This document shows, in pieces, positions 33,196-40,932 of a DNA stretch of 51,748 nucleotides. This DNA is from Chloroflexota bacterium. GTDB lineage: Bacteria; Chloroflexota; Anaerolineae; Aggregatilineales; UBA2796. The notes under the pieces are model-generated. The model worked only from the letters and a program-made list of their open reading frames with translations, was not told where the DNA came from and ran no database searches. Position 1 is the stretch's first letter, and each line of letters starts with the position of its first letter. The position numbers and the translations under genes were made by a program. The stretch covers positions 1 to 51,748 of the forward strand of contig JAJPHV010000025.1 in the NCBI GenBank assembly GCA_021325095.1. Direction: 5' to 3'.

Positions 33196-34706
33196 CAGCG
33201 ACGCTCCCCGAGGCGGAAAGCATCGGCGCGCGCCCAGGGATCGTGGCTGTCGCCAGTCGCTGGCATGAGGGTGGAACCAGGGGCAAGCGTCTGCGTCGTG
33301 AGCGAATCAAACAGCGCAGCGGCGATGAGCGCGTCGTCGGGAACGGGATCGGCGGGTGGCTGCCACGCCGCAAATTCGCGCTCGACCAGGGCGGTGGTCG
33401 CCGTACCCCGCTGAAAATCAGGATGCCGGATCACGTCTCGCAGGAAGCGCAGGTTGTTGGTGAGACCCAAAATCACGTACTGGCCCAACGCGGCGTCCAT
33501 GCGGCGCAGCGCGTCGGCCCGATCCTGCCCATAGACGATCAGTTTGGCGATCATCGGGTCGTAATGGATGGTGATTTCGTCGCCTGTGCCGACGCCAGTA
33601 TCGACGCGAATGCCCGGCCCGTGCGGTTCGACAATCCGCAGAATCCGCCCGGTGGCGGGCAGGAAACCGTTGGACGGGTCTTCGGCGTAAACCCGGCATT
33701 CGACAGCGTGGCCGCGCTGTGTCAGGTCTGGCTGGCGGAAGGGCAGCGCCTCACCATTCGCCACCCGGATTTGCAGTTTCACCAGGTCGATCCCGGTCAC
33801 CAGCTCCGTGACCGGGTGTTCGACTTGCAGTCGAGTGTTCATTTCCAGGAAGTAGAAACGCCCATCGCGCATGTCCACAATGAACTCGATGGTTCCGGCG
33901 TTGACGTAATTGACGGCCTGCGCTGCGCTGACCGCCGCTGTGCCCATCCGTGCCCGCAGTTCGGCATCCAGGTAGGGTGAGGGCGTCTCTTCAATGATCT
34001 TCTGGTGGCGGCGCTGGATCGAGCATTCGCGCTCAAACAGATGGACGGTGTTACCGTGCCGATCTGCAAAGACCTGGAATTCGATGTGGCGGGCATTCTC
34101 GATGTACTTTTCGAGAAAGACGCGGCTGTCGCCAAAGGCTTTTTCAGCTTCGCGTTGCGCGGCCTGGATCGCCTCCGGCAGGTCGTTTTCAGCGCGCACG
34201 ATGCGCATCCCCTTGCCGCCGCCGCCCGCCGTCGCTTTGACCAGCAGCGGATAGCCGATCTGGCTGGCAGCGTGGCGGTAATCATCGTCCGTGCCACCAC
34301 CTGCGTAGCCGGGCAGGGTCGGGACACCCGCTGCGCGCACCAGGGCCAGTGCCTCGGTTTTGAGGCCCATGGTGCGGATCGCCGCCGGGTCGGGGCCGAT
34401 GAAGGTCAGGCCCGCCGCCTGTACCGCCGCCGCGAAGTCGGCATTTTCGGACAGGAAGCCAAAGCCGGGATGCACTGCGTCGCAGCCCGTCGCCAGCGCC
34501 GCCTCGACAATGCTCTCGCCGCGCAGATAGGACTCGGCGGGCGGGGGCGGGCCGATCAGTACGGCCTGATCGGCCATATAGACCGGGATGGAATGGGCGT
34601 CTGCCTCCGAATAGACCTGCACCGTGCTCAGGCCAAGCTCGCGGCAGGCGCGTATGATGCGGACGGCGACCTCGCCCCGGTTGGCGATCAGAACCTTGTG
34701 GATCAC
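33195..34706 (-). CDS. accC: Biotin carboxylase
   Basis: ATP-grasp enzyme of 503 residues that carboxylates biotin on the carrier using bicarbonate and ATP. The N-terminus [23 protein letters not shown] is canonical. The ATP-grasp glycine loop is [11 protein letters not shown], and the active-site segment [18 protein letters not shown] lies near residue 290. The C-terminal 60 residues extend past the usual AccC length with a variable Pro-rich tail. The start overlaps the upstream LmbE-like gene by 4 bases, and the end overlaps accB, so all three are coupled. No carboxyltransferase subunit is adjacent, so the acyl-CoA substrate (acetyl or propionyl) cannot be set. Confidence 0.95.
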   Translation of the reverse strand: MIHKVLIANRGEVAVRIIRACRELGLSTVQVYSEADAHSIPVYMADQAVLIGPPPPAESYLRGESIVEAALATGCDAVHPGFGFLSENADFAAAVQAAGLTFIGPDPAAIRTMGLKTEALALVRAAGVPTLPGYAGGGTDDDYRHAASQIGYPLLVKATAGGGGKGMRIVRAENDLPEAIQAAQREAEKAFGDSRVFLEKYIENARHIEFQVFADRHGNTVHLFERECSIQRRHQKIIEETPSPYLDAELRARMGTAAVSAAQAVNYVNAGTIEFIVDMRDGRFYFLEMNTRLQVEHPVTELVTGIDLVKLQIRVANGEALPFRQPDLTQRGHAVECRVYAEDPSNGFLPATGRILRIVEPHGPGIRVDTGVGTGDEITIHYDPMIAKLIVYGQDRADALRRMDAALGQYVILGLTNNLRFLRDVIRHPDFQRGTATTALVEREFAAWQPPADPVPDDALIAAALFDSLTTQTLAPGSTLMPATGDSHDPWARADAFRLGERR

Positions 34707-35494
34707 GAATCTTGCGGCGCGTGCGGCGGCATGGCGGCTGCGACCTCAGCCACCTGCGGCTGCTCTTCGGCTTTGGGCAGGGCGTCGTCGAAAGTGATGA
34801 CACGATAGCCCTCGGCGTATTCCATTTCTTTGCCTTTTGCCTCGTTGGCTGCCCATTCCCGGATGCGCTCCGCCGGGTCCCAGCCGTTCATCTGGCTGAC
34901 GTGCTTCTTGAGCGCTTCGATCTTGAGGTCGATGGTGTCGGTGATGTTCACGAAGGTGTCGTTTTTGTCCCAGGCCATGACATAGACCTTGTAGGTCTTG
35001 TGGGCGGTCAGCCCTTCCGCTTCGAGTTCCTTAAAGAGCGTGGGCATCCCTGCCGCGGGGAACACGGCATCGATAGCCGCCGTCGCCGCAGCGCGGTGGT
35101 CGGGGTGGTTGATGTAGCCGCTGCCCGCCCACAGCGCCTGCGGGTCGCCGCACAGGAGCGTATCCGGACGGAACTTGCGGATTTCGCGCACCAGCCGCTT
35201 GCGGAGCGCGATGGTCGGCTCAAGCATTCCGTCCGGCTCGCGCAGGAAGACCACGTTCGTGACGCCGACCACTGCCGCTGCCGCGAGTTGCTCCGCCTCG
35301 CGGATGCGCATGGCCTCCTCTTTGGTGATGTGCGGGTCGAGAATGCCCACGTCGCCGCTGGTGCAGAGGACGTAGCAAACCTCTGCGCCCTCCCTGACCC
35401 AGCGGGCAATCGTCCCGGCACAGGAGAACTCAATGTCGTCGGGGTGCGCCGCGATGACCATGACGCGCTTGGGTGTGTACGTATGATTTGCCAC
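34703..35494 (-). CDS. LmbE/PIG-L family deacetylase
   Basis: Zn-dependent N-deacetylase of 263 residues related to GlcNAc-PI deacetylase and BshB. The N-terminal [18 protein letters not shown] has the hallmark HPDD metal-binding motif. A second metal ligand is in YINHPDHRA (His/Asp/His). Typical substrates are GlcNAc conjugates, mycothiol or bacillithiol precursors, but the sequence does not say which. Start ATG 35494 ([15 protein letters not shown]) is preceded by a run that includes a GTAAG-like weak ribosome site. The 3' end overlaps accC by 4 bases. Its coupling to the acyl carboxylase genes is unusual. Confidence 0.9.
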   Translation of the reverse strand: MANHTYTPKRVMVIAAHPDDIEFSCAGTIARWVREGAEVCYVLCTSGDVGILDPHITKEEAMRIREAEQLAAAAVVGVTNVVFLREPDGMLEPTIALRKRLVREIRKFRPDTLLCGDPQALWAGSGYINHPDHRAAATAAIDAVFPAAGMPTLFKELEAEGLTAHKTYKVYVMAWDKNDTFVNITDTIDLKIEALKKHVSQMNGWDPAERIREWAANEAKGKEMEYAEGYRVITFDDALPKAEEQPQVAEVAAAMPPHAPQDS

Positions 35495-35547
35495 TGCGAA
35501 CCTTACTCCTACTCAAAAAGCGTTGCAACCTTCATCTCGCAACCACC

Positions 35548-35574
35548 GGTCCGCCTGTAAGCGACAGGCGGACC
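35548..35574. repeat. Perfect 11-bp hairpin upstream of the LmbE-like gene
   Basis: GGTCCGCCTGT (35548-35558), loop AAGCG, ACAGGCGGACC (35564-35574). Together with inverted repeats near 35684-35716 (CGCCTG/CAGGCG and TGTTTT/AAAACA) it makes the 35495-35824 gap rich in dyads. No gene is convincing in this gap. Confidence 0.7.
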
Positions 35575-35824
35575 GCCAGGGTAGGCTGTTAGCGTGTATA
35601 GTATCCGATGTGCCTGAACCGCGAAACACGCCAGGCCAGTGCCACTCTCCGTTCTGGGCGATAAGCGCCTGTTTTAATGAATCTCGCCTGAAAGAACAGG
35701 CGAAAAACAGGTGTTGTCTTGCGGAAGGGTTCGTGAAACTGACCACAACAATTCTCTGCCAGGCTGGATTGCCAGGCGAGTTTAGCACATTTGTTCTGGC
35801 CTGTCAAGGTTCAGCGACACTGGT

Positions 35825-36133
35825 GATTATGCCTATCGCGGGCGTCTTGTCCAGTGGGTGAAAGCTACCCTGTCCTGGACGGTAGAAGTCTCCCGGCACT
35901 GGTGGCAAGGCCTTCGCGGGGTGTGGGTGGGTCCAGCTCAAGAAGCGCCCACTGACCCGGCTGGCTTTCAAGTCCTCCCATGGCGGTGGATTGTGGAACG
36001 AACCCTGGCCTGGCTCAACTTTAACCGTCGGCTGAGTAAAGATTGCGAATTGTGACCTCAAACCACTGAGACATGGATGTATCTTTCCATGTCGCGCCTG
36101 TTGCTGCGTCGATTGCCTAAAACAAAGTCTTAG
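35825..36133 (+). pseudogene. IS5-type transposase, C-terminal remnant
   Basis: The frame (35825 onwards) reads [13 protein letters not shown]... [19 protein letters not shown] then [10 protein letters not shown], an in-frame TGA (36053-36055), then PQTTETWMYLSMSRLLLRRL and a final stop at 36131. This is the C-terminal third of an IS5/IS4-like DDE transposase, with the D-R-R...ER.F.WL region including the catalytic Glu environment. The N-terminal two thirds are missing. A right terminal inverted repeat follows. Confidence 0.85.
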
Positions 36134-36159
36134 CAAACACCTTTCCAGAGGGTCTCTTA

Positions 36160-36439
36160 CTGAACCCGCAGCTTTTCGCGCAAGGTCGTATTGATCTGTT
36201 CCCAAATGCCCTGCCGTCACCACCGCCGATAATAGTCAAACACCGTATTTGTAGGGTGGACAATCATGTGGTAGCAAATGCCACTGACAGCCCGTCCGCA
36301 GTACGTATAAAATCGCCTTCACAATTTCGCGCCGACTCCAGGTAATAGGCCGTCCCCCTGGCAACGGAGCGGGAACTAATGGTTCCAACATGGTCCATTC
36401 TGCGTCGCTCAAATCTGTACTGTAGGCTTGCCGTCTCAT
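36160..36439 (-). pseudogene. IS5-type transposase, N-terminal remnant
   Basis: From ATG 36439 the frame gives MRRQAYSTDLSDAEWTMLEP, RREIVKAILYVLRTGCQWHLLP (the N-terminal region typical of IS5 transposases). It stops by a frameshift near 36246: a run AAA where AA is expected. In the shifted frame NTVFDYYRRW is followed by TGA in place of Trp, then RQGIWEQINTTLREKLRVQ. So it carries a one-base insertion, a nonsense codon and a truncation. It begins beside the 3' end of the beta-propeller gene. Confidence 0.83.
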
Positions 36440-36501
36440 GGTTTGCTCCTTCTACCCTTGACTCCTCTCGATCTTATCTTTCCAGATGGCCTCTGACTGA
36501 T

Positions 36502-38529
36502 TCAGGTGCACTTTGACCAGCGCAGCAGCCGGGGCTGGCTGGTTCCCGCCTGGTAAAGTGGTACGCTGCGCAGCGTGCTGCGATCCGGCGTGATCACCTG
36601 CGCATAGGGCAAAGACTGGCTCGAATTTGGATCGCGGCGCAGGTAAGCCAACTGCGAGCCGTCCGGCGACCACTGCGCCGGGCCGGTGACGTCGCTGCTG
36701 ACTTCGCTTGCCGCCGTGCCATCCAACGCGACCAGGTACAGCCTGCTTTCTCCATAGAACCGCCCGATAGAAGCGCCAAGCTGTAACGCGGCCAGCGAAC
36801 CATCTGGCGAAGGCGTGAGCAGCCATTGATCGGCGTCCTCAAGATTGTCGAGCAGGCGATAGCGCTGGCCTGTGGCAACCTCGGCCAGTTCGATACTCAT
36901 CCGGTCAGCCCGTTTCGCCGTATAGCCCAACCATTTGTGACTGCCATTGGCAATCACCTGAATGTTGGTGATGTCGTCCATGTCGTCGGTGATTTCGTGC
37001 CTGCCAGAGCCATCGGCCTGCGCCCAGGTCAGATGCAGCCGCCGATCTTGATCGGCTGTCCCGCTGGCCCAGGCCACGACCACCAGGTCGCCATTCGGCG
37101 ACCAGAAGCGGCTGGAACCGCCTGGCACGTTGAACTGCGAATCCAGGATGCTGTCCGCGTCCTGGACGAGCGTCGTCCGGTCTTTGCCATCGATGTCCGC
37201 CAGATCAACACGTATTTTGCCCTCATGCCAGGTCGGCAAGACGATCCGCTTGCGGGCATTGTCAATGGACACGCTGATCTGCCGGGTGGTGGGCGGACGG
37301 CGGAGCGGCATGGCATAGAGCATGTCGGATGCCAGATCGCTGACCACATCGCTGGCAATCGTTTCGTAGCGCCTATCGGCCACGTGCAGTGCGACGACAT
37401 CCCTGGCCGCCCCGGCGAGGCGTTCTCGCAAGTATATCCAGGAGGCGCCGTCGGCAGACCAGGCGGCCAGTGCAGGCACGCTCGACACCTGGCCGGAACT
37501 GCTGCGCGTCCAGGCTGCGCCGTCGATGTCGGCCATTTGCAGCGTGCCGTCGCTGCGCATGATGTCAAAACTCCAGCGCGAAACGCAGCCCTCCGCGAGC
37601 ATACAGGGACGGTGGCTTTGCAGCGCGACGAACTGGCCGGCAGGCGACCAGATGATCTGATCGGGGGCCTTGTTCGCTGCAAAGGGCAGGCTGGCCTGCT
37701 GGCTCGGCGACCACAAAACGATCTGCCATGCGCCATCCAAGCCTTCGGCGAAGGCGGCGAATTGTGCCCCGCGCGGCGACCATGCGCCGGTGCGCAAGGT
37801 GCTCTCCCTGGCAAAATCAATGCGCCGCAGCCTGTCACCGACTGACCATAGCGTTATTTGCGTTCCGGCGTTGTTCATCGCCTGCGTGACGCTCAGGTAG
37901 TCGGGATCGGTAGCCCAGTTAAGGCTGATCTGCGCGCTTCCGATGCCAGAGAAACGCGAGTTCTGCGAGTTACTCTGGGCAGGCAAGACACCGTAGAGGG
38001 CCGTTCGCTTGCCACTGCCATCGGCATTGACCACCGACAAATAAATCTTTTGATCGTCGTCTGACCATACATAAGCAAGGCGGCTGCTGTCCGCAGACCA
38101 GCGTATATTTCTGAAGCGGTTATAACCCCCACCGGTATCGGCAATACCGCGCTGCACGACAACGGATTGAGGGGGGATAGTTGAGTCGCTGATACGCTGA
38201 ATGATCAGGCTGCTGGTGCTTTCCGGCGAACCGGGTTCGTCGGGCTGGAACAGCGCCGCGAACTTACCATCCGGCGAAGGAATGCCGAAGACCGACTGCT
38301 GGCTGCGTGAGTCCAGCATATCTCGGCCCGAATTCAGATCGACCAGGTCAAAAGTCAGGGAACTGCGCGTATAACCGTTGATCAATTGCAGGCAGGCATA
38401 TTGATCGGGGATGCGCGCCGCATAGATGCTGACTGCCACCAGCAACCCCAGAGCCACCGACCCCTTGAGGGTCATCCGCCCAAACCGCAAATACCAGCGG
38501 CGAGGGGGTTCCGTCAACATGGCGAACAC
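36502..38529 (-). CDS. Membrane-anchored beta-propeller (TolB/WD40-like) protein
   Basis: Extracytoplasmic protein of 675 residues with an N-terminal anchor (GSVALGLLVAVSIYAARIPD). The rest has several propeller-blade repeats of the 'PDG..A.L' type: GIPSPDGKFAALFQ, RWSADSSRLAYVW, 'SPRGAQFAAFAEG', WSPAGQFVALQSH, 'WSADGASWIYLRER', WSPNGDLVVVAW, 'SPDGSLAALQLG', WSPDGSQLAYLRRD. That is about eight blades, so perhaps two propellers. It resembles TolB-like/PD40 proteins, role unknown. The stop codon lies eight bases from the end of an IS remnant, so the original C-terminus may be altered. The start ATG 38529 lies 215 bases from the divergent SIMPL gene. Confidence 0.8.
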   Translation of the reverse strand: MFAMLTEPPRRWYLRFGRMTLKGSVALGLLVAVSIYAARIPDQYACLQLINGYTRSSLTFDLVDLNSGRDMLDSRSQQSVFGIPSPDGKFAALFQPDEPGSPESTSSLIIQRISDSTIPPQSVVVQRGIADTGGGYNRFRNIRWSADSSRLAYVWSDDDQKIYLSVVNADGSGKRTALYGVLPAQSNSQNSRFSGIGSAQISLNWATDPDYLSVTQAMNNAGTQITLWSVGDRLRRIDFARESTLRTGAWSPRGAQFAAFAEGLDGAWQIVLWSPSQQASLPFAANKAPDQIIWSPAGQFVALQSHRPCMLAEGCVSRWSFDIMRSDGTLQMADIDGAAWTRSSSGQVSSVPALAAWSADGASWIYLRERLAGAARDVVALHVADRRYETIASDVVSDLASDMLYAMPLRRPPTTRQISVSIDNARKRIVLPTWHEGKIRVDLADIDGKDRTTLVQDADSILDSQFNVPGGSSRFWSPNGDLVVVAWASGTADQDRRLHLTWAQADGSGRHEITDDMDDITNIQVIANGSHKWLGYTAKRADRMSIELAEVATGQRYRLLDNLEDADQWLLTPSPDGSLAALQLGASIGRFYGESRLYLVALDGTAASEVSSDVTGPAQWSPDGSQLAYLRRDPNSSQSLPYAQVITPDRSTLRSVPLYQAGTSQPRLLRWSKCT

Positions 38530-38744
38530 CTCATTCAGTTCATTGCACTAAAGACTTATCGTAAAGAGACGTGAATGCTCGTGGGTGGATTGTACTACGA
38601 AGTCGTGAAGTTCTGATGAAGATAACCTTGCACCTCCTGACGGCGCTCTCCGCAAATCTCAGCGCGCACCGAAGTGTGCTACACTGCCAGGGGACAATCA
38701 AGTCTCCGGTAGTGGAAACGCAGAGCAAACGAGGAGAGCGTACC

Positions 38745-39518
38745 ATGCGTACCCATATCAAAAGCGGCAAAAGAAGCCTTCTGATTGTCGCCCTGTTGAT
38801 CAGCTTCCTGTTCGCCTCACAGAGGCCCGCGCTGGCCGCGAACACGATCAACGTGACGGGCGAGGCCGCTGTGCGCGTCGTCCCCGACGAGGTGATCATG
38901 GCGCTGGGCATTGAAACCTGGGACAAGGACCTGAACACGGCCAAGACTCAGAATGATGCCATCATTGCCAAACTCAAGGCGCTGGCGACCCAGTACCAGA
39001 TCAAACCGGAAAAAGTGCAGACCGACTTCGTCAACATCGAGCCGCGCTACCATGACGACTACGAAAAACGGCAATTCATCGGCTATTTTGTGCGCAAGAC
39101 CCTGATCATCACGCTCAACGACATCACCAAGTTCGACGACGTGCTCAGTGGGGCGCTGCTGGCCGGGGCGAATTACGTGCACGGCATCGAGTTCCGCACC
39201 ACCGAGTTGCGCAAATACCGTGACCAGGCGCGGGCAATGGCGATCAAGGCCGCCCGCGAGAAGGCCGATGCGCTGGCCGCCGAATTGGGGCTGGAAGTCA
39301 CCAAAGCCCTGAGCATTTCGGAGAGCGGGGCGGGTTGGTTTTCAAGCTACGGCAGTTACTGGGGATCGCACTGGGGCGGGATGCAGAGTCAGAACGTCGC
39401 CCAGAACGTGAGCAGCGGGAGTGCTGGCGACTTTTCAGACAGCACGATTGCTCTGGGGCAGATCACGGTAAGCGCCAGCGTATCCGTCCAGTTCGAGGTC
39501 CAGCCCAAGAGTTCGTAA
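38745..39518 (+). CDS. SIMPL domain (DUF541) secreted protein
   Basis: Exported protein of 257 residues. A signal peptide (RSLLIVALLISFLFAS..., ALAA cleavage) is followed by the SIMPL/DUF541 domain (about 32-225). Its features are INVTGEAAVRVVPDEVIMALG, YHDDYEKRQFIGYFVRKTLIITL and ARAMAIKAAREKADALAAELG. Homologues are implicated in outer-membrane or oxidative-stress roles without a settled function. The Gly/Ser/Trp-rich loop near 200-218 (GWFSSYGSYWGSHWGG) is an insertion. ATG 38745 is preceded by GAGGAGAG with 8 bases spacing; the longer frame to 38571 lacks a signal peptide and is not preferred. A palindromic element follows 22 bases after the stop. Confidence 0.9.
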   Translation: MRTHIKSGKRSLLIVALLISFLFASQRPALAANTINVTGEAAVRVVPDEVIMALGIETWDKDLNTAKTQNDAIIAKLKALATQYQIKPEKVQTDFVNIEPRYHDDYEKRQFIGYFVRKTLIITLNDITKFDDVLSGALLAGANYVHGIEFRTTELRKYRDQARAMAIKAAREKADALAAELGLEVTKALSISESGAGWFSSYGSYWGSHWGGMQSQNVAQNVSSGSAGDFSDSTIALGQITVSASVSVQFEVQPKSS

Positions 39519-39540
39519 TGCGGCTGGCACTTTGCATTGG

Positions 39541-39649
39541 CCTCACCCCCCTGGCCCCTTCCCCGCTGCGCAGAGAAGGGAGAGCGGTCAGCGGTGCGTG
39601 GGTATTCTGACTCCCCTCTCCACCCTGTGGAGAGGGGTCGGGGGTGAGG
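39541..39649. repeat. Double-hairpin palindromic element, copy E
   Basis: CCTCACCCCCCTGGCCCCTTCCCCGCTGCGCAGAGAAGGGAGAGCG...CTCCCCTCTCCACCCTGTGGAGAGGGGTCGGGGGTGAGG. Nearly full-length with intact outer arms and a good second hairpin. It lies between the convergent SIMPL gene and M24 peptidase gene, which end 22 bases and 9 bases away. Confidence 0.88.
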
Positions 39650-39657
39650 TCAACGCC

Positions 39658-40803
39658 TCACTCGATCACGATCAAATCCTGCCAGCCCTTTGTCAGGGCT
39701 TCCCCGCCGCCGGGCCGCGCTACGATGATGTCCTCGACCCGCGCCGAAAACCCGGTGGGCGAAAAGACGCTTGGCTCGACGGTGAAGCACATGCCGTCTT
39801 CCAGCGGTGTTTCGTCGCCTTCGGTCAGGAAGGGCGGCTCGTGCACATCCAGGCCGATCCCGTGACCGAGCCGGTGCCGAAAATACGGCCCGAACCCGGC
39901 CTCCACGACAACAGCGCGCGCAGCCCGATCTGCATCCTGGCAGGTGGCTGCCCCGGCGCGCAAGGCTTGAATACCTGCCCGCTGCGAGTGCATAACGGTC
40001 TGATGAATCTTGATCGCTTCGGCGTCGGGGTGACCCAAAAAGGCAGTGCGCCCGTAGTCGTAACAGTAGCCCTCGAAGGCCGCCCCGAAATCGAACAGGA
40101 GCGAGACAGGCGGCAGCAGTGGCACGTTGCGAAGGGTGTTCCCATGACCGAGGCCGAGCCTGTGCTGTGGGCCGCTGTTGTACATAGCCGTCGTGAAGGA
40201 AGGGCCAATCGCGCCGTGCTTGCGCAACTGGAAATCCACCTCCGAGGAGATTTCGGCCTCGGTCATACCATGCTTCAACTGCTTCACCACAGCGTCAAAG
40301 GCGGCTTCGGTGACGGCCCCGGCCCGGCGCAGCACGTCGATCTCCTCCGGCGACTTGATGCGGCGCAGCGGGCGCAGCAGGTCGGTGGCGCTGGAAAAGA
40401 CGACGCCGGGAACCAGTTTTTGGAACGCGATTGCCGTTTCGGCCCAACCGTAGTTGCCAAGCGCGATGTGTGGCCGCTCGCCCAGTTTGAACGAGGCCAG
40501 CAGGTCTTTCGCCAGCGCAAAGGCATCGTCGCGGTCAGCGATAATCCGAACGTCGCCCAGGTTGACGCCCTCCATGTGGAATTCAGCGGTCATGCGCGGC
40601 AGCGTCACGATTGGCCCGGCGGTCTGCGTGATGAACGCGCCTTCCATCCAGCGCCCCGGGTAGAGCGTCATGCCAAAGTTCGGCATATCGCGCGGGATGC
40701 CGGTCAGATACTGCAAATCCGCCGAGATCGGCAAAAACGCCACATCCACCGAGGCCGCCGCCATCTGCTGGCGGAAACGGTTGAGCCGCCCTTCGTAATC
40801 CAT
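39658..40803 (-). CDS. M24 family metallopeptidase (Xaa-Pro aminopeptidase-like)
   Basis: Cytoplasmic dimetal peptidase of 381 residues that would remove N-terminal residues preceding proline. An N-terminal creatinase-like domain (about 1-130) precedes the M24 pita-bread domain. The metal ligands are visible: two Asp in LLFDFGAAFEGYCYDYGR, a His in RLGHGIGLDVHEPPF, and Glu in FTVEPSVF and in VEDIIVA. I use ATG 40803 (MDYEGRLNRFRQQM), with GGAGAG upstream; ATG 40818 and the longer frame to 40881 add a few or about 26 residues without conservation. A prolidase-like activity is possible. It is divergent from the ABC binding protein gene 129 bases away. Confidence 0.93.
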   Translation of the reverse strand: MDYEGRLNRFRQQMAAASVDVAFLPISADLQYLTGIPRDMPNFGMTLYPGRWMEGAFITQTAGPIVTLPRMTAEFHMEGVNLGDVRIIADRDDAFALAKDLLASFKLGERPHIALGNYGWAETAIAFQKLVPGVVFSSATDLLRPLRRIKSPEEIDVLRRAGAVTEAAFDAVVKQLKHGMTEAEISSEVDFQLRKHGAIGPSFTTAMYNSGPQHRLGLGHGNTLRNVPLLPPVSLLFDFGAAFEGYCYDYGRTAFLGHPDAEAIKIHQTVMHSQRAGIQALRAGAATCQDADRAARAVVVEAGFGPYFRHRLGHGIGLDVHEPPFLTEGDETPLEDGMCFTVEPSVFSPTGFSARVEDIIVARPGGGEALTKGWQDLIVIE

Positions 40804-40865
40804 CCGTCCACTCTCCATCTTGATGGAAACACCACGATGGGCGGTGATTCTACCTGATATTTTGA

Positions 40866-40894
40866 TTGCTATATTTCCCAATTCCGCTTATGAT
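40866..40894 (+). promoter_or_regulatory. Promoter of the peptide-type ABC operon
   Basis: TTGCTA (40866-40871), 17-base spacer, TATGAT (40889-40894), 38 bases before the ATG at 40933. It is in the 129-base gap shared with the divergent M24 gene. Confidence 0.5.
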
Positions 40895-40932
40895 CGGTGT
40901 GCGTGCGTTACTTAGACAATAATGAGGGGCAT

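Larger units (their letters stand above)
35825..36493. mobile_element. Two opposed, decayed IS5-family insertion sequences
   Basis: A plus-strand element (35825-36156) ends in CTTTCCAGAGGGTCTC (36141-36156) followed by TTA. A minus-strand element (about 36160-36493) has its left end at CTTTCCAGATGGCCTC (36478-36493) followed by TGA. These are matching terminal inverted repeats, each next to a TNA trinucleotide, the kind of target duplicated by the IS427 subgroup of IS5. The plus element lacks its left two thirds and the minus element its right part, consistent with one inserting into the other and a later deletion. Confidence 0.75.

Noticed and set aside
35513..35788. Minus-strand frame of 91 residues before the LmbE-like gene
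   Set aside because: No recognisable sequence; hairpin-rich, no ribosome site, adjacent to decayed IS sequence.
39532..40857. Plus-strand frame of about 440 residues over the M24 peptidase
   Set aside because: Mirror of a well-supported minus-strand gene, with no motif and beginning in a palindromic element.
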